Source: Desulfobacteraceae bacterium (GTDB lineage Bacteria > Desulfobacterota > Desulfobacteria > Desulfobacterales > UBA11574). Taken from it: a DNA stretch of 37,494 bases. The DNA is taken from assembly GCA_030604635.1 (NCBI GenBank), contig JAUVVL010000003.1, positions 1-37,494 of the forward strand, in the 5' to 3' direction. Both the position numbers and the translations under genes were made by a program. The notes beneath the pieces are model-generated. The model saw only the letters and a program-made list of their open reading frames with translations. It was not told the DNA's origin and did not search any database. Of this stretch, positions 11,475 to 20,864 are shown in pieces. Within the stretch, counting starts at the first letter, position 1, and the number at the start of each line of letters is the position of its first letter.

Positions 11475-12011
11475 CTAATCGGCAAGCTGCGCCTTGGTAA
11501 TTTCCTGATATGGAATAGTGACTGTTTTATCGTCAACCGATAGTTTTACAATCCCGTCTGATATGCCCAACAGGACACCTTTGAAATTTTTTTGCCCATC
11601 AATAGGTTGAGCGGTCATGATTCTTGTCCGGCTTCCTTTGAATCTCTCAAAGTCGAGCTTTTTCACCAAAGGACGACTCGGTCCTGGCGATGAGACTTCC
11701 AGGCTGTATGGCCCGGTGTTTTCAAGATATACATCCAGGAGATCGCCCGATTGGCGGCTTACAAATACACAGTCATCAAGTGTAACCCCGCCGGGACTGT
11801 CTATGTAGAGGCGGAGTATCCTGCCTCTGGCCTCCCGTTGAAACACAAGATGCACCAGTTCAATTCCCTCGGCTTCACACAGCGGTTCTATTAAATCTTT
11901 TACCCGGGCAATAATTTTTTCCTTTCTTTCCAGAGACCAATTTTCATGTTTCTGGCTCTTGCCCCTGGATTCCGTTCTTTTTTTCTTTGTTTTTTTTCTT
12001 TGACCTTTCAC
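11475..12011 (-). CDS. rimP: ribosome maturation factor RimP
   Basis: EAEGIELVHLVFQREARGRILRLYIDSPGGVTLDDCVFVSRQ...SLEVSSPGPSRPL. Confidence 0.95.
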   Translation of the reverse strand: MKGQRKKTKKKRTESRGKSQKHENWSLERKEKIIARVKDLIEPLCEAEGIELVHLVFQREARGRILRLYIDSPGGVTLDDCVFVSRQSGDLLDVYLENTGPYSLEVSSPGPSRPLVKKLDFERFKGSRTRIMTAQPIDGQKNFKGVLLGISDGIVKLSVDDKTVTIPYQEITKAQLAD

Positions 12012-12029
12012 CGGTCTCTTTACTTGACT

Positions 12030-12063
12030 CCTAGAAAAACAAAAAACGGGCTGTCGCCCGTTT
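12030..12063 (-). terminator. Rho-independent terminator downstream of tRNA-Gly
   Basis: On the minus strand: AAACGGGC-GACA-GCCCGTTT perfect 8-bp stem followed by a T-rich tail (TTTGTTTTTC). Confidence 0.75.
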
Positions 12064-12210
12064 CATTCCGTACAGGTAGATCTTTTGGTGGATCGAGAAA
12101 CTTTAACTGTTCATGTAAATAACCATAAGCAAAAAATTAACTCCAAACCACACATACATAGCCAAAAGCTTTACCCCATAACCTTTACAACGAAAAAGGC
12201 GAACTTTTAA

Positions 12211-12285
12211 TGGAGCGGGCAACGAGATTTGAACTCGCGACTCCAAGCTTGGGAAGCTTGTACTCTACCACTGAGTTATGCCCGC
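12211..12285 (-). tRNA. tRNA-Gly (anticodon CCC)
   Basis: Minus strand GCGGGCATAACTCAGTGGTAGAGTACAAGCTTCCCAAGCTTGGAGTCGCGAGTTCAAATCTCGTTGCCCGCTCCA: 7-bp acceptor stem, anticodon loop TTCCCAA, GTTCAAATC T-loop, encoded CCA. Confidence 0.93.
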
Positions 12286-12351
12286 ACATTAACAAACATT
12301 AAATATTACAAAAATGTTTCCTTGTCAATATATTTCGGTAATAAATCTAAT

Positions 12352-12448
12352 TGAGGGGTCGGGGAGTTTTATCGAAAAGTTGCCCTCAATTAAGCATAAT
12401 GGGTGATCAGATGTAAAAGCGTGTGCTGTTTAACTCCCCGACCCCTCA
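12352..12448. repeat. MITE/REP-like element with 17-bp perfect terminal inverted repeats
   Basis: TGAGGGGTCGGGGAGTT (12352-12368) and its exact reverse complement AACTCCCCGACCCCTCA (12432-12448). Confidence 0.75.
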
Positions 12449-12504
12449 TATGAACAGAATATATTCTATTTGATAGTTGTCAAGGTGGATTGACCCGAAA
12501 TAAA

Positions 12505-12579
12505 GTGAAGCTCCCCGCCCTAAAGGGCGGGGGTTCTGCCTTCCGGCAGTGCTTCGCGGCGGGGAGCAGACCGGTCAAA
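12505..12579. repeat. GC-rich hairpin repeat (short copy)
   Basis: GTGAAGCTCCCCGCCCTAAAGGGCGGGGGTTCTGCCTTCCGGCAGTGCTTCGCGG...GAGCAGACCGGTCAAA; ends shared with an inverted longer copy at 18249-18387. Confidence 0.75.
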
Positions 12580-12591
12580 AGGCAGGTTTTA

Positions 12592-12939
12592 TCAGGAAAT
12601 AAGGTCCAGGATGCTTTCGAGTTCGGAGCGGATCTCATCGAGTGTGATGGTTGAAGATTTTTTCATTTTTTCAGCAGGTTTGGTTTTAAGGTGTCGCTTT
12701 GCGCCCTGGATCGTATATTTTTTTTCATAGAGGAGATGCTTGATCCTTAGAATCAGCTCAATATCACTTTTTCTGTAAAGCCTCTGGCCTGAAGGAGTCC
12801 GTTTGGGATTTATTTTTTTAAATTCGGTTTCCCAGAATCTTAGAACATATGCCGGAACCCCCGCTATTGCACTGACTTCTCCAACCTTGAAGTACAGCTT
12901 GTCTGGCAATTCTTTTTGATAGGACGTATTGTTTTGCAT
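12592..12939 (-). CDS. MerR family transcriptional regulator
   Basis: YFKVGEVSAIAGVPAYVLRFWETEFKKINPKRTPSGQRLYRKSDIELI: MerR-type winged HTH. Confidence 0.9.
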   Translation of the reverse strand: MQNNTSYQKELPDKLYFKVGEVSAIAGVPAYVLRFWETEFKKINPKRTPSGQRLYRKSDIELILRIKHLLYEKKYTIQGAKRHLKTKPAEKMKKSSTITLDEIRSELESILDLIS

Positions 12940-12965
12940 TTTAAGGGCAACAGCTTCAAAGGAGA

Positions 12966-15386
12966 CTATTCGGCCGGCAAGGTTGCATCAAACTCTTTTA
13001 GAAGCCTGTCTGTAATATTTTTATGAATGTGATTTACCTTGTCATCTTCCAGGGTTTCATAGGAAGATCTGTAGGTTATTCTAACCGAGATGCTTTTTTT
13101 CCCCGCAGGAATCGGATCACCTTCAAAGACGTCAAATAAGTGAAAATTTTCCACCAGTTCTTCATCAAGAATTTCAACGCTTTTCAGGATCCTGAACGCT
13201 TCAATATCCTTATTTATAATCAGTGTAATATCCCTCGACGTTGCCGGAAACTTCGGAATGGGCTGTGCTGACTTCGTGTCAGGCATGAGGGTGATAAGTT
13301 GGTCGAAATTGAGTTCAAAAATAAAAGCTGTTTGCTTCAGATTATAATTGCGGAGCACTTTAGGATGTATTTCTCCTACAAGGCCTATCAAATCGTTTTC
13401 AACGAAAATCCGGACCGAATATCCGGGTTTCGTGTAAGAACAGGATTCCGGCGGCATGCGGGTAAACGTGATGTTAACGATATCCAGGTTCATTAACAGC
13501 TCTTCAACAACGCCTTTTAAGTCATAGAAATCACAATTGATTTCCTTGGAAAACCAAACAGAATCGACCCTTGCCCCTGTCCAGAGGCAAGACAGCATTT
13601 CAACCTCATCAGGCTGACTGTCCTCCTGGCCGGTGTTATAAAAGACATTGCCGATTTCAAACAGTTTGAGATTTCTGTTTTGCACCGAAATGTTGTAATT
13701 CATTGTTTCAAGAAGTCCGGGTATCAGAGACGTTCGCATCACCGACTGATCTTCAGACAGCGGATTTAATATGTCTACTATGTGTCTTCTGGGATCATCA
13801 GGTTCGAGTTCGAGACGATCACATGATAATTTGCTGATAAAACTATAATTTATTGCTTCGGCAAACCCCAGACCAACCATCAGACTCCTGATCCGATCTC
13901 TTGCATCGATCTTTATTGAGGGCTGTCTGTTGTCGGCAGGTATTAGCGGATAGGTTGTTTCGATGTTGTTATAACCGTACAGGCGTGCGATTTCTTCTGT
14001 AAGGTCTTCAAATCTGCTGATGTCGACTCTACAGGAGGGGGGAGCGACCTGAAGTTTGTCATCGTCAATTTTCTCAACGCCAAATTCAATCGATTTTAAG
14101 TGGTTTTCAATTTCAATTGCGTCCAGACGGGTGCCGAGTCGGCGATTTAAGGCTTTGACGCTAAGAGGGATCATCCTGTCAGGAATAGGGTTTGGATACT
14201 CATCGATAACACCCTTAATAAGCTTGCCGCCGCCGATTTCAGCTATAAGTTGCGTTGCTCGATTTAATGCCGTGATGGTGCCGCCGGGATCAACGCCACG
14301 TTCGAAACGGTGTGATGCGTCTGTATTTAACCCTGTTTTTTTTGAAGTTTTTCGAATGCAGACCGGATCAAAATATGCACTTTCAAGGAGAATTCTTGTG
14401 GTGGAATCTTCAATTTCCGAATCTAGCCCGCCCATTACGCCTCCAATGGCAACCGACTTTTCACCGTCACAGATCATAAGCATTTCCGGGTCAAGTTGGC
14501 GTTCTTTTCCGTCCAGGGTAGTAAGGGTTTCACCTTTCTTGGCTGTGCGGACTACAATCCGGTTTTCGGCAAGGCGGTCAAAGTCAAAGGCATGAAGAGG
14601 CTGACCTGTCTCCATCATTACGAAATTGGTTATATCAACAATATTGTTGATCGGCTTTAAACCCACTGAAATCAAGCGGTCCTGAAGCCAGAAAGGGGAC
14701 TCTCCAACTGTAACATCAAAAACAAGGCTGGCGGCATATCTCGGACAAAGATCAGGGTCTATTATCGTTACAGAGGTGAAATTGGTAATGTCATCGAATG
14801 ATTCCGGCAGGCGGATTTCAGGGTATTTAACCTTTGTTTTCTGAATCCCCGCAATTTCGCGAGCCGTTCCGATGATACTGAGACAATCCGGTCTGTTCGG
14901 AGTCAGGTCAATTTCAATTTCAAAGTCAGACAATCCAAGGGCCTGGTTAAGGGGATCACCCACCGAAAGATTCCGGACAAATTCCATAATACCGTCACTT
15001 TTAGCACCGAGTCCCAGTTCGATTTCGCTGCAAAGCATCCCTTCAGATACCTCTCCATGGATTACACTTTTTTCGAGGATGGTTCCTTTCGGCAGACAGG
15101 TGCCGGGCAGGGCGCAGGGCGCAAGCATATCCTTTTTGACATTGGGCGCACCGCAAACAACAGGGATTGTGTTGCTGCCGACATCCACGAAGCAGAGTTT
15201 CAGCTTATCGGCATTGGGATGGGGGCTAATCTCGACAATCCGGCCAATGACAACACTGTTAAGATAATCATAGCGGTCTGAAAAGGCTTCAACTTCAAGT
15301 CCGACCATGGTGAGGGCATCAGCCAGGTCGTTTACATCTAAATCGACATCAACGTATTTTTTTAACCAGTTTAAGCTGACCTTCAT
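12966..15386 (-). CDS. pheT: phenylalanine--tRNA ligase beta subunit
   Basis: MKVSLNWLKKYVDVDLDVNDLADALTMVGLEVE, tRNA-binding domain and B3/B5 domains, C-terminal FDX-ACB. Confidence 0.97.
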   Translation of the reverse strand: MKVSLNWLKKYVDVDLDVNDLADALTMVGLEVEAFSDRYDYLNSVVIGRIVEISPHPNADKLKLCFVDVGSNTIPVVCGAPNVKKDMLAPCALPGTCLPKGTILEKSVIHGEVSEGMLCSEIELGLGAKSDGIMEFVRNLSVGDPLNQALGLSDFEIEIDLTPNRPDCLSIIGTAREIAGIQKTKVKYPEIRLPESFDDITNFTSVTIIDPDLCPRYAASLVFDVTVGESPFWLQDRLISVGLKPINNIVDITNFVMMETGQPLHAFDFDRLAENRIVVRTAKKGETLTTLDGKERQLDPEMLMICDGEKSVAIGGVMGGLDSEIEDSTTRILLESAYFDPVCIRKTSKKTGLNTDASHRFERGVDPGGTITALNRATQLIAEIGGGKLIKGVIDEYPNPIPDRMIPLSVKALNRRLGTRLDAIEIENHLKSIEFGVEKIDDDKLQVAPPSCRVDISRFEDLTEEIARLYGYNNIETTYPLIPADNRQPSIKIDARDRIRSLMVGLGFAEAINYSFISKLSCDRLELEPDDPRRHIVDILNPLSEDQSVMRTSLIPGLLETMNYNISVQNRNLKLFEIGNVFYNTGQEDSQPDEVEMLSCLWTGARVDSVWFSKEINCDFYDLKGVVEELLMNLDIVNITFTRMPPESCSYTKPGYSVRIFVENDLIGLVGEIHPKVLRNYNLKQTAFIFELNFDQLITLMPDTKSAQPIPKFPATSRDITLIINKDIEAFRILKSVEILDEELVENFHLFDVFEGDPIPAGKKSISVRITYRSSYETLEDDKVNHIHKNITDRLLKEFDATLPAE

Positions 15387-15387
15387 G

Positions 15388-16395
15388 TTAAAACTGCCTT
15401 AAAAATCTTAAATCATTTTCAAAATACTTTCGGATGTCATCAATGCCGTATTTCAGCATGGCAATCCGTTCTACGCCCATTCCGAAAGCAAAACCGGTAT
15501 AGCGGGTTGTATTGTATCCGACGTTTTCAAACACCGCTGGGTGAACCATTCCGGCGCCGAGTACTTCAAGCCAGCCGGTATTTGAGCACACCCTGCATCC
15601 TTTTCCTTTGCATATTACGCATCGGATGTCGACTTCGGCGCTCGGCTCGGTAAAAGGAAAAAAGCTGGGCCGGAATCTGAGACTGGTCTCTTTGTCAAAC
15701 ATCTGGTGGGCAAATGTGGTCAGTATCCCCTTAAGGTCGCCGAATGATACATTTTCATCAACAAGAAACCCTTCAACCTGATGAAACATGGGAGTGTGCG
15801 TCAGGTCGGAATCACAGCGGTAAACCTTGCCGGGTGCAACAACTCTCACCGGCGGTTTCTGCTTTTCCATTATCCGGGGCTGGGTGGGGGAGGTATGTGT
15901 TCGAAGGACAACATTCTTTGAGATGTAGAAGGTGTCCTGCATATCCCTTGCCGGGTGATTTTTGGGAATATTGAGGGCTTCAAAGTTGTAATAATCTGTT
16001 TCAACCTCAGGCCCTTCAGCAACATCAAACCCCAGCCGGATAAAAATGTTGCATATCTGATGGGAAATCTGAGTAATCGGATGCAATGATCCTTGATGGA
16101 GGGCTCTTCCGGGCAGTGAAACATCAATCTCGCCGGCTACTTCATAAGAGGCTGTTGCAAATTGTTTTAAGGCTTTATTGAATAATGCCTCTAAAGTTTT
16201 TTTTGTCTCGTTTGCCTTTTTCCCGGCTTCTGGCCTGATTTCCAGGGGCAGACTAGAGATATTTCTCAAAAATCGAGTGACCGCGCCCTTGCGGCCAAGA
16301 TATCGGACTGAAATGGCTTTGATGCTTTCACTATCTGAAGCAGCTTCAAGCTCCTTCAGTGCTTCTTCTTTAATCTGTTCAATGGTTTTTTCCAC
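15388..16395 (-). CDS. pheS: phenylalanine--tRNA ligase alpha subunit
   Basis: [74 protein letters not shown]. Confidence 0.97.
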   Translation of the reverse strand: MEKTIEQIKEEALKELEAASDSESIKAISVRYLGRKGAVTRFLRNISSLPLEIRPEAGKKANETKKTLEALFNKALKQFATASYEVAGEIDVSLPGRALHQGSLHPITQISHQICNIFIRLGFDVAEGPEVETDYYNFEALNIPKNHPARDMQDTFYISKNVVLRTHTSPTQPRIMEKQKPPVRVVAPGKVYRCDSDLTHTPMFHQVEGFLVDENVSFGDLKGILTTFAHQMFDKETSLRFRPSFFPFTEPSAEVDIRCVICKGKGCRVCSNTGWLEVLGAGMVHPAVFENVGYNTTRYTGFAFGMGVERIAMLKYGIDDIRKYFENDLRFLRQF

Positions 16396-16434
16396 TGCTG
16401 TGCTCTATTTATAACCGCATATATAATATTCGAG

Positions 16435-16785
16435 TTAGAGCTGTTCTGACGCTAAACCGACAATCCGGGCAAATCCCGAAGGATCAGATATTGCCAATTC
16501 AGCAAGGACTTTTCGATCCAGCTCAACACCGGCAAGTTTTAACCCGTGAATGAATTTGCTGTAGGATAGATTGTTCATGCGTGCCGCCGCATTAATCCTT
16601 GCGATCCAGAGTCTACGGAAATCACGCTTGCGTACCCTGCGATCCCGATAGGCGTACATGAGTGCCTTGTCTACAGCGTCGGTTGCGGTGCGAAATAATT
16701 TGCTACGGCCTCCGCGATACCCTTTGGCCAGTTTTAAAACCTTTTTTCGACGTTTTCTTGCTTTATATCCTCTTTTGACTCGCAT
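16435..16785 (-). CDS. rplT: 50S ribosomal protein L20
   Basis: [34 protein letters not shown]. Confidence 0.97.
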   Translation of the reverse strand: MRVKRGYKARKRRKKVLKLAKGYRGGRSKLFRTATDAVDKALMYAYRDRRVRKRDFRRLWIARINAAARMNNLSYSKFIHGLKLAGVELDRKVLAELAISDPSGFARIVGLASEQL

Positions 16786-16846
16786 ATATCTTCTCCATTA
16801 ATACAGAGCTGCTTTTATCTCCCTACAAAGAGTGAACATCCACTTA

Positions 16847-17044
16847 CTATCCATTCGGAAGGAGCAACCTTATCCCCTTTTTATTGGTTTTGTCAACGAT
16901 TTGGCTTTGCCTTAAAGACCGTTTCCGTTTGGTGGTTTTTTTTGTTAAAATATGACTTGCATGTGATTTCGCAAAGACGATTTTACCTGTACCAGTTTTT
17001 TTAAAACGCTTTGCGGCAGATCGATTTGTCTTTATTTTCGGCAT
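16847..17044 (-). CDS. rpmI: 50S ribosomal protein L35
   Basis: [22 protein letters not shown]...[17 protein letters not shown]. Confidence 0.95.
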   Translation of the reverse strand: MPKIKTNRSAAKRFKKTGTGKIVFAKSHASHILTKKTTKRKRSLRQSQIVDKTNKKGIRLLLPNG

Positions 17045-17077
17045 GTTTTCTTCTCCATTTTTTCAATTCTTTATTTG

Positions 17078-17118
17078 TGATGGTCTCGTAAAAAGCCAAA
17101 ATTGCGATGGCAAAGTAA
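17078..17118. repeat. TGATGGTTTCGTAAAAAGTC-family repeat, copy downstream of infC
   Basis: TGATGGTCTCGTAAAAAGCCAAAATTGCGATGGCAAAGTAA; 37/41 identical to the reverse complement of 18119-18159. Confidence 0.75.
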
Positions 17119-17264
17119 AAAGCTCTAATTCAAACATATATGGCGCGAGCCATAGACAGATACAAGCCCACGCCATCTTCATGAAAAAACAATCAACTTG
17201 GCAACACTTTGTAATAAAAAGATTTGTTTATCGTTTGCAGGAGAGGATTGTATAACCTCTTAAA

Positions 17265-17816
17265 TTATTTGGGCAATTGTTTTGGCGCTAGAACCATAAC
17301 CATGGAGCGGCCGTCCATTTTTGGATTCTGCTCCACCGATGCAATTTCTTCGGTTTCGTTAATAATCCTTTCTAGCAAATCTTTGCCGAACTGGGCAAGT
17401 GTAATTTCGCGTCCCCTGAAAACGACTGTTACCTTAACCTTGTCCTTTCTTTCAATAAACTTTTTGATATGATTGATCTTGGTTTGCAGATCGTGTTCGC
17501 CGGTCTTTGGTCGTACCTTTATTTCCTTGAGCTGAAACGTAGCCTGTTTCTTTTTTGCTTCCTGTCTCTTCTTGGTCAGTTTATATTTATACCGACCATA
17601 ATCCATTATCTTGCAGACAGGAGGATTGGCGTTGGGAGAAATTTCCACCAGGTCAAGACCAAAATCATTGGCAACAGCAATTGCCTTGTAAGTGGGGATA
17701 ATGCCGATCTGCTTGCCTTCAGGGTCTATTACTCTGACCTCTTTTGCCCTGATATTTCTATTAATATTTATTCTATTTGATCTGTTTGGCCTATTTTTAT
17801 GTTTTGGTAAAACTAT
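17265..17816 (-). CDS. infC: translation initiation factor IF-3, apparent AUA start codon
   Basis: IF-3 sequence is in frame from ATA GTT TTA CCA AAA CAT AAA AAT AGG CCA..., preceded by AAGGAGGTGA; no ATG/GTG/TTG is available before the well-conserved RAKEVRVIDPEGKQIGIIPTYKAI region. The ORF-track start (GTG at VEISPN) removes this N-terminus. Confidence 0.88.
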   Translation of the reverse strand: MVLPKHKNRPNRSNRININRNIRAKEVRVIDPEGKQIGIIPTYKAIAVANDFGLDLVEISPNANPPVCKIMDYGRYKYKLTKKRQEAKKKQATFQLKEIKVRPKTGEHDLQTKINHIKKFIERKDKVKVTVVFRGREITLAQFGKDLLERIINETEEIASVEQNPKMDGRSMVMVLAPKQLPK

Positions 17817-17967
17817 TCCTTCACCTCCTTAGCTGTAATTTGTTAGCAACGAAGTCGCAAAAACTAAAAGAAATATTTAATATGATTTTCTAAGTTCCTT
17901 CGTGCCTTGATAGCGGAAATCCGCCAAAGTTCGGTGGCGGACTGTCATAAAGTTATGAAATTAATTA

Positions 17968-18159
17968 TGATGGCTTCGTAAATCACGCTTGAGCGGGACT
18001 GCGTTGCGCTTCATTTCGTTGTCATTGCGGCGTACGCTAAGTACGCACCCTTCGGGTACCGCGTTAGCGGGATGACACAAAATTCGTGCGCCTTGAATTT
18101 GGTCCCGCCCAGGCGGGATTACTTTGCCATCGCAATTTTGACTTTTTACGAAATCGTCA
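17968..18159. repeat. 192-bp TGATGG...-family element upstream of infC
   Basis: Left end TGATGGCTTCGTAAATCACG, right end GACTTTTTACGAAATCGTCA (inverted); internal hairpins. Confidence 0.65.
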
Positions 18160-18248
18160 ATTATTAACGGACTAAAATCCTTGCCTATATAACAACATTA
18201 ATAAATGCAAGAAAAAAATGCAAGGAAATAAAACTCGATATTTCAGAA

Positions 18249-18387
18249 TTTGACCGGTCTGCTCCACGCAATCCCCGCCTTTTAAGGCGGGGTCGAGGGG
18301 AGCTATATGAAATTGAAAAAATCCTTACCGGGCTGCGAAGCACTGCCGGGAGGCAGAACCCCCGCCCTTTAGGGCGGGGAGCTTCAC
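18249..18387. repeat. GC-rich hairpin repeat (long copy, inverted relative to 12505-12579)
   Basis: Reverse complement begins GTGAAGCTCCCCGCCCTAAAGGGCGGGGGTTCTGCCTCCCGGCAGTGCTTCGCAG and ends GAGCAGACCGGTCAAA. Confidence 0.75.
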
Positions 18388-18568
18388 ATCCGGCACTAAT
18401 ATTTGACAATGTCTCGGTTACGTCAACAAATCAGCAATGAATTTGGTATGATGCATAGGTTCTATATCAAAAACATAATCGAGTCGCGGCAGGGCGGGCA
18501 CTTTAGGCACTCATTTATATTTTATCACCAGTGGGCTCCAACAATTTGTATAGAAACTGCTAAATTCT

Positions 18569-19078
18569 TCATGAGATATCCGAGCTGAGCGTATATCTTG
18601 CTAAAAGGCTTCCCTGCCAGTATGAATTTTCCGGATTTTGAAAAAAAGCCTTGAAAAGTTCCAGGCTCTCTTTGCGCAAGATATTCGGCACAATTGAAAT
18701 CCGATGATTTTTATAAAGTGGCGACAGTTTTGTCAAATCACACCTTGTTCCTCCTCCCATTACGTCTTCATAGGCGTAAACGATTTCGCTGATACCGCTT
18801 AGAATCAGGGCGCCCATGCACATCAGGCAGGGTTCTAAAGTGGTAAAAAGGATGATTCCGTTTTTGTCCGTATTTATTTCCAGATTGATCAGGCGCTTTA
18901 ATGCTATCATTTCGGCATGTTCAATTTCATTTGGAAAATCTCCTGCGGTACCTTTTCTAGAACCGGTTGCCAGAATCTTGTCTTGATGTACCATCACACA
19001 GCCTACCGGAAATTCGCCCACAGAAAGTGCTTTTTTTGCCTGGTCCAGTGCTTTTCCCATGAAGTGCTCATAATTCAT
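18569..19078 (-). CDS. nucleoside/cytidine deaminase family protein (TadA-like)
   Basis: HAEMIALKRL and PCLMCMGAL zinc motifs; start trimmed from 19255 to MNYEHFMGKALDQAKKAL. Confidence 0.85.
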   Translation of the reverse strand: MNYEHFMGKALDQAKKALSVGEFPVGCVMVHQDKILATGSRKGTAGDFPNEIEHAEMIALKRLINLEINTDKNGIILFTTLEPCLMCMGALILSGISEIVYAYEDVMGGGTRCDLTKLSPLYKNHRISIVPNILRKESLELFKAFFQNPENSYWQGSLLARYTLSSDIS

Positions 19079-19103
19079 AATAACTATACGCCTCTTTTTA
19101 TAA

Positions 19104-19657
19104 TTAACATATGTTGTCATCACACAGACAGCTGTCGTCGACTTCAAAAGCATAAATAATTTTAGATTCCATTGTAGCCTGTTTGGCCGAAATCGGATTA
19201 AAATGTGTATCGGCAACTCTGTCAATGAGTTCGGATCTGTCAGGTATCGATTCAAGGCCGGATGAAATTACCTTACCTGTCGCACCTTCAATAATATCTG
19301 CCTCCTTACCGTTTGTAACAACAACCACCGGCACCTGATAGGGCGCCACAAGTCTCGATGCTGCAAGTGCAGGGCGGTGCCTGGTTACCAGAGAGCCGGG
19401 GCCATATTTTACCATCATGCAGATTCTGCCGGACAGGGTAACTTTAAAATCAATCTTTACAATAGCTTTTTGTTTTCAGCCTTTACAATAAGTTTACAGC
19501 GGGGTTCGATTTCCTTCTTAAGGTATCCTTTATTATTTACAAGCAGGCGAGCCAGTTTCTGTCTGTACCTTTCGTCATGAGTATCTTGAATGGTTGTGCC
19601 GGAGGTAAAATCGACCAGTTCGCCGAGTATGAGATGATGGCTTTGTGTTTTTTTCAT
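19104..19657 (-). pseudogene. Type I restriction enzyme R-subunit N-terminal-like (HSDR_N_2-type) protein, interrupted by a frameshift
   Basis: ORFs 19457-19657 and 19104-19418 join as ...VKAENKKAIVKIDFKVTLSGRICMMVKYGPGSLVTRHRPALAASRLVAPYQVPVVVVTNG... if the reading frame shifts at the A5G run (plus-strand T5 at 19467-19471). Confidence 0.7.
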
Positions 19658-19750
19658 TACGATTAAGTGAGGACGGGGTTTTCAGGACATAATAAAAAAT
19701 GGTTTTCAGGATGTAAAGTGCCAAATACTTCTTTACAATTTATTTTGCCT

Positions 19751-20824
19751 ATGAATAATTGCAATGTTATGAGTATTCGTGAAGAATTTGAAAAACGTGA
19801 AAGTGGTTTTATTTCTCCTTTTGGATGTCTTAGCGGCGAATCCCGGGGCCGGATGAGGCCGGAAGAACCCTGTCCTATCAGAACCATTTTTCAGGTGGAC
19901 AGGGACCGAATTATATATTCCAATGCATTCAGGCGCTTAAAACATAAAACACAGGTTTTTCTATCCCCTTTGGGCGACCAGTACAGAACCCGTCTTACCC
20001 ATACACTTGAAGTTGCTGAAATAGCAAGAACAATAGCACGTGCCATGCATCTTAACGAGGATCTGGTCGAAGCCATCGCCCTGGGCCATGACCTGGGACA
20101 TACCCCGTTCGGACATAGCGGCGAAACGGTTCTTAAAGAGATATATTCACCGGATTTTACACATAGGGAACAGAGCCTGCGTGTCGTCGACATCCTGGAA
20201 AATAACGGCAAGGGGCTCAATCTCACATATGAAGTTCGTGACGGAATCTTAAAGCATTCCAAGGGTTATGGAAAGATTATTTCAGATGATCCCGATGAAC
20301 AGGCCTGCACCATTGAAGGGAATATTGTCCGGATTGCCGATATTATGGCATATCTTAATCATGATCTGGACGATGCTATACGAAGCGGTGTCATCAAGCA
20401 GGATCAAGTGCCTGATTCATGTATAAGAATTCTTGGACGCACGCATTCGGAGCGTGCCAATACAATGATAAAGGATCTTGTATTTTCAACTTATGTTCGC
20501 GACGAAGAGCTGTATCTAAATATGAGTGATGAAGTCTATTCCACCATGACCGAATTGAGACAATTCCTTTATGAAAATGTGTATCGGTCACCCCATGTCC
20601 ATGGTGAATTTGTAAAGGCCAAGAAGATTCTGACCGAACTTTACACATGTTTTATTGACAATGAAAAGATGCTTATAAAAGAACTTGCCGATATGGAGAT
20701 GTCAGAGTGTAATAATTATAACCAGCCCAATGAGAGGATCATTTGTGATTTCATTGCCAGTATCACAGACCAATATGCGCTGACGCTCTATGAAAGAATC
20801 TTTTTTCCTTCGCCACAGTTTTAA
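19751..20824 (+). CDS. deoxyguanosinetriphosphate triphosphohydrolase-like HD-domain dNTPase
   Basis: RDRIIYSNAFRRLKHKTQVF..YRTRLTHTLEVAEIARTIAR...ALGHDLGHTPFGHSGE; start may instead be 19769. Confidence 0.93.
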   Translation: MNNCNVMSIREEFEKRESGFISPFGCLSGESRGRMRPEEPCPIRTIFQVDRDRIIYSNAFRRLKHKTQVFLSPLGDQYRTRLTHTLEVAEIARTIARAMHLNEDLVEAIALGHDLGHTPFGHSGETVLKEIYSPDFTHREQSLRVVDILENNGKGLNLTYEVRDGILKHSKGYGKIISDDPDEQACTIEGNIVRIADIMAYLNHDLDDAIRSGVIKQDQVPDSCIRILGRTHSERANTMIKDLVFSTYVRDEELYLNMSDEVYSTMTELRQFLYENVYRSPHVHGEFVKAKKILTELYTCFIDNEKMLIKELADMEMSECNNYNQPNERIICDFIASITDQYALTLYERIFFPSPQF

Positions 20825-20864
20825 GCTGTGTTCTCTTTACGCGCAAACATTTCGTGAAGAAACT

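Noticed and set aside
18185-18409. 74-aa ORF (EAPRPKGRGFCLP...SSPRPRLKRRG)
   Set aside because: Translation of the GC-rich hairpin repeat at 18249-18387; a typical spurious ORF.
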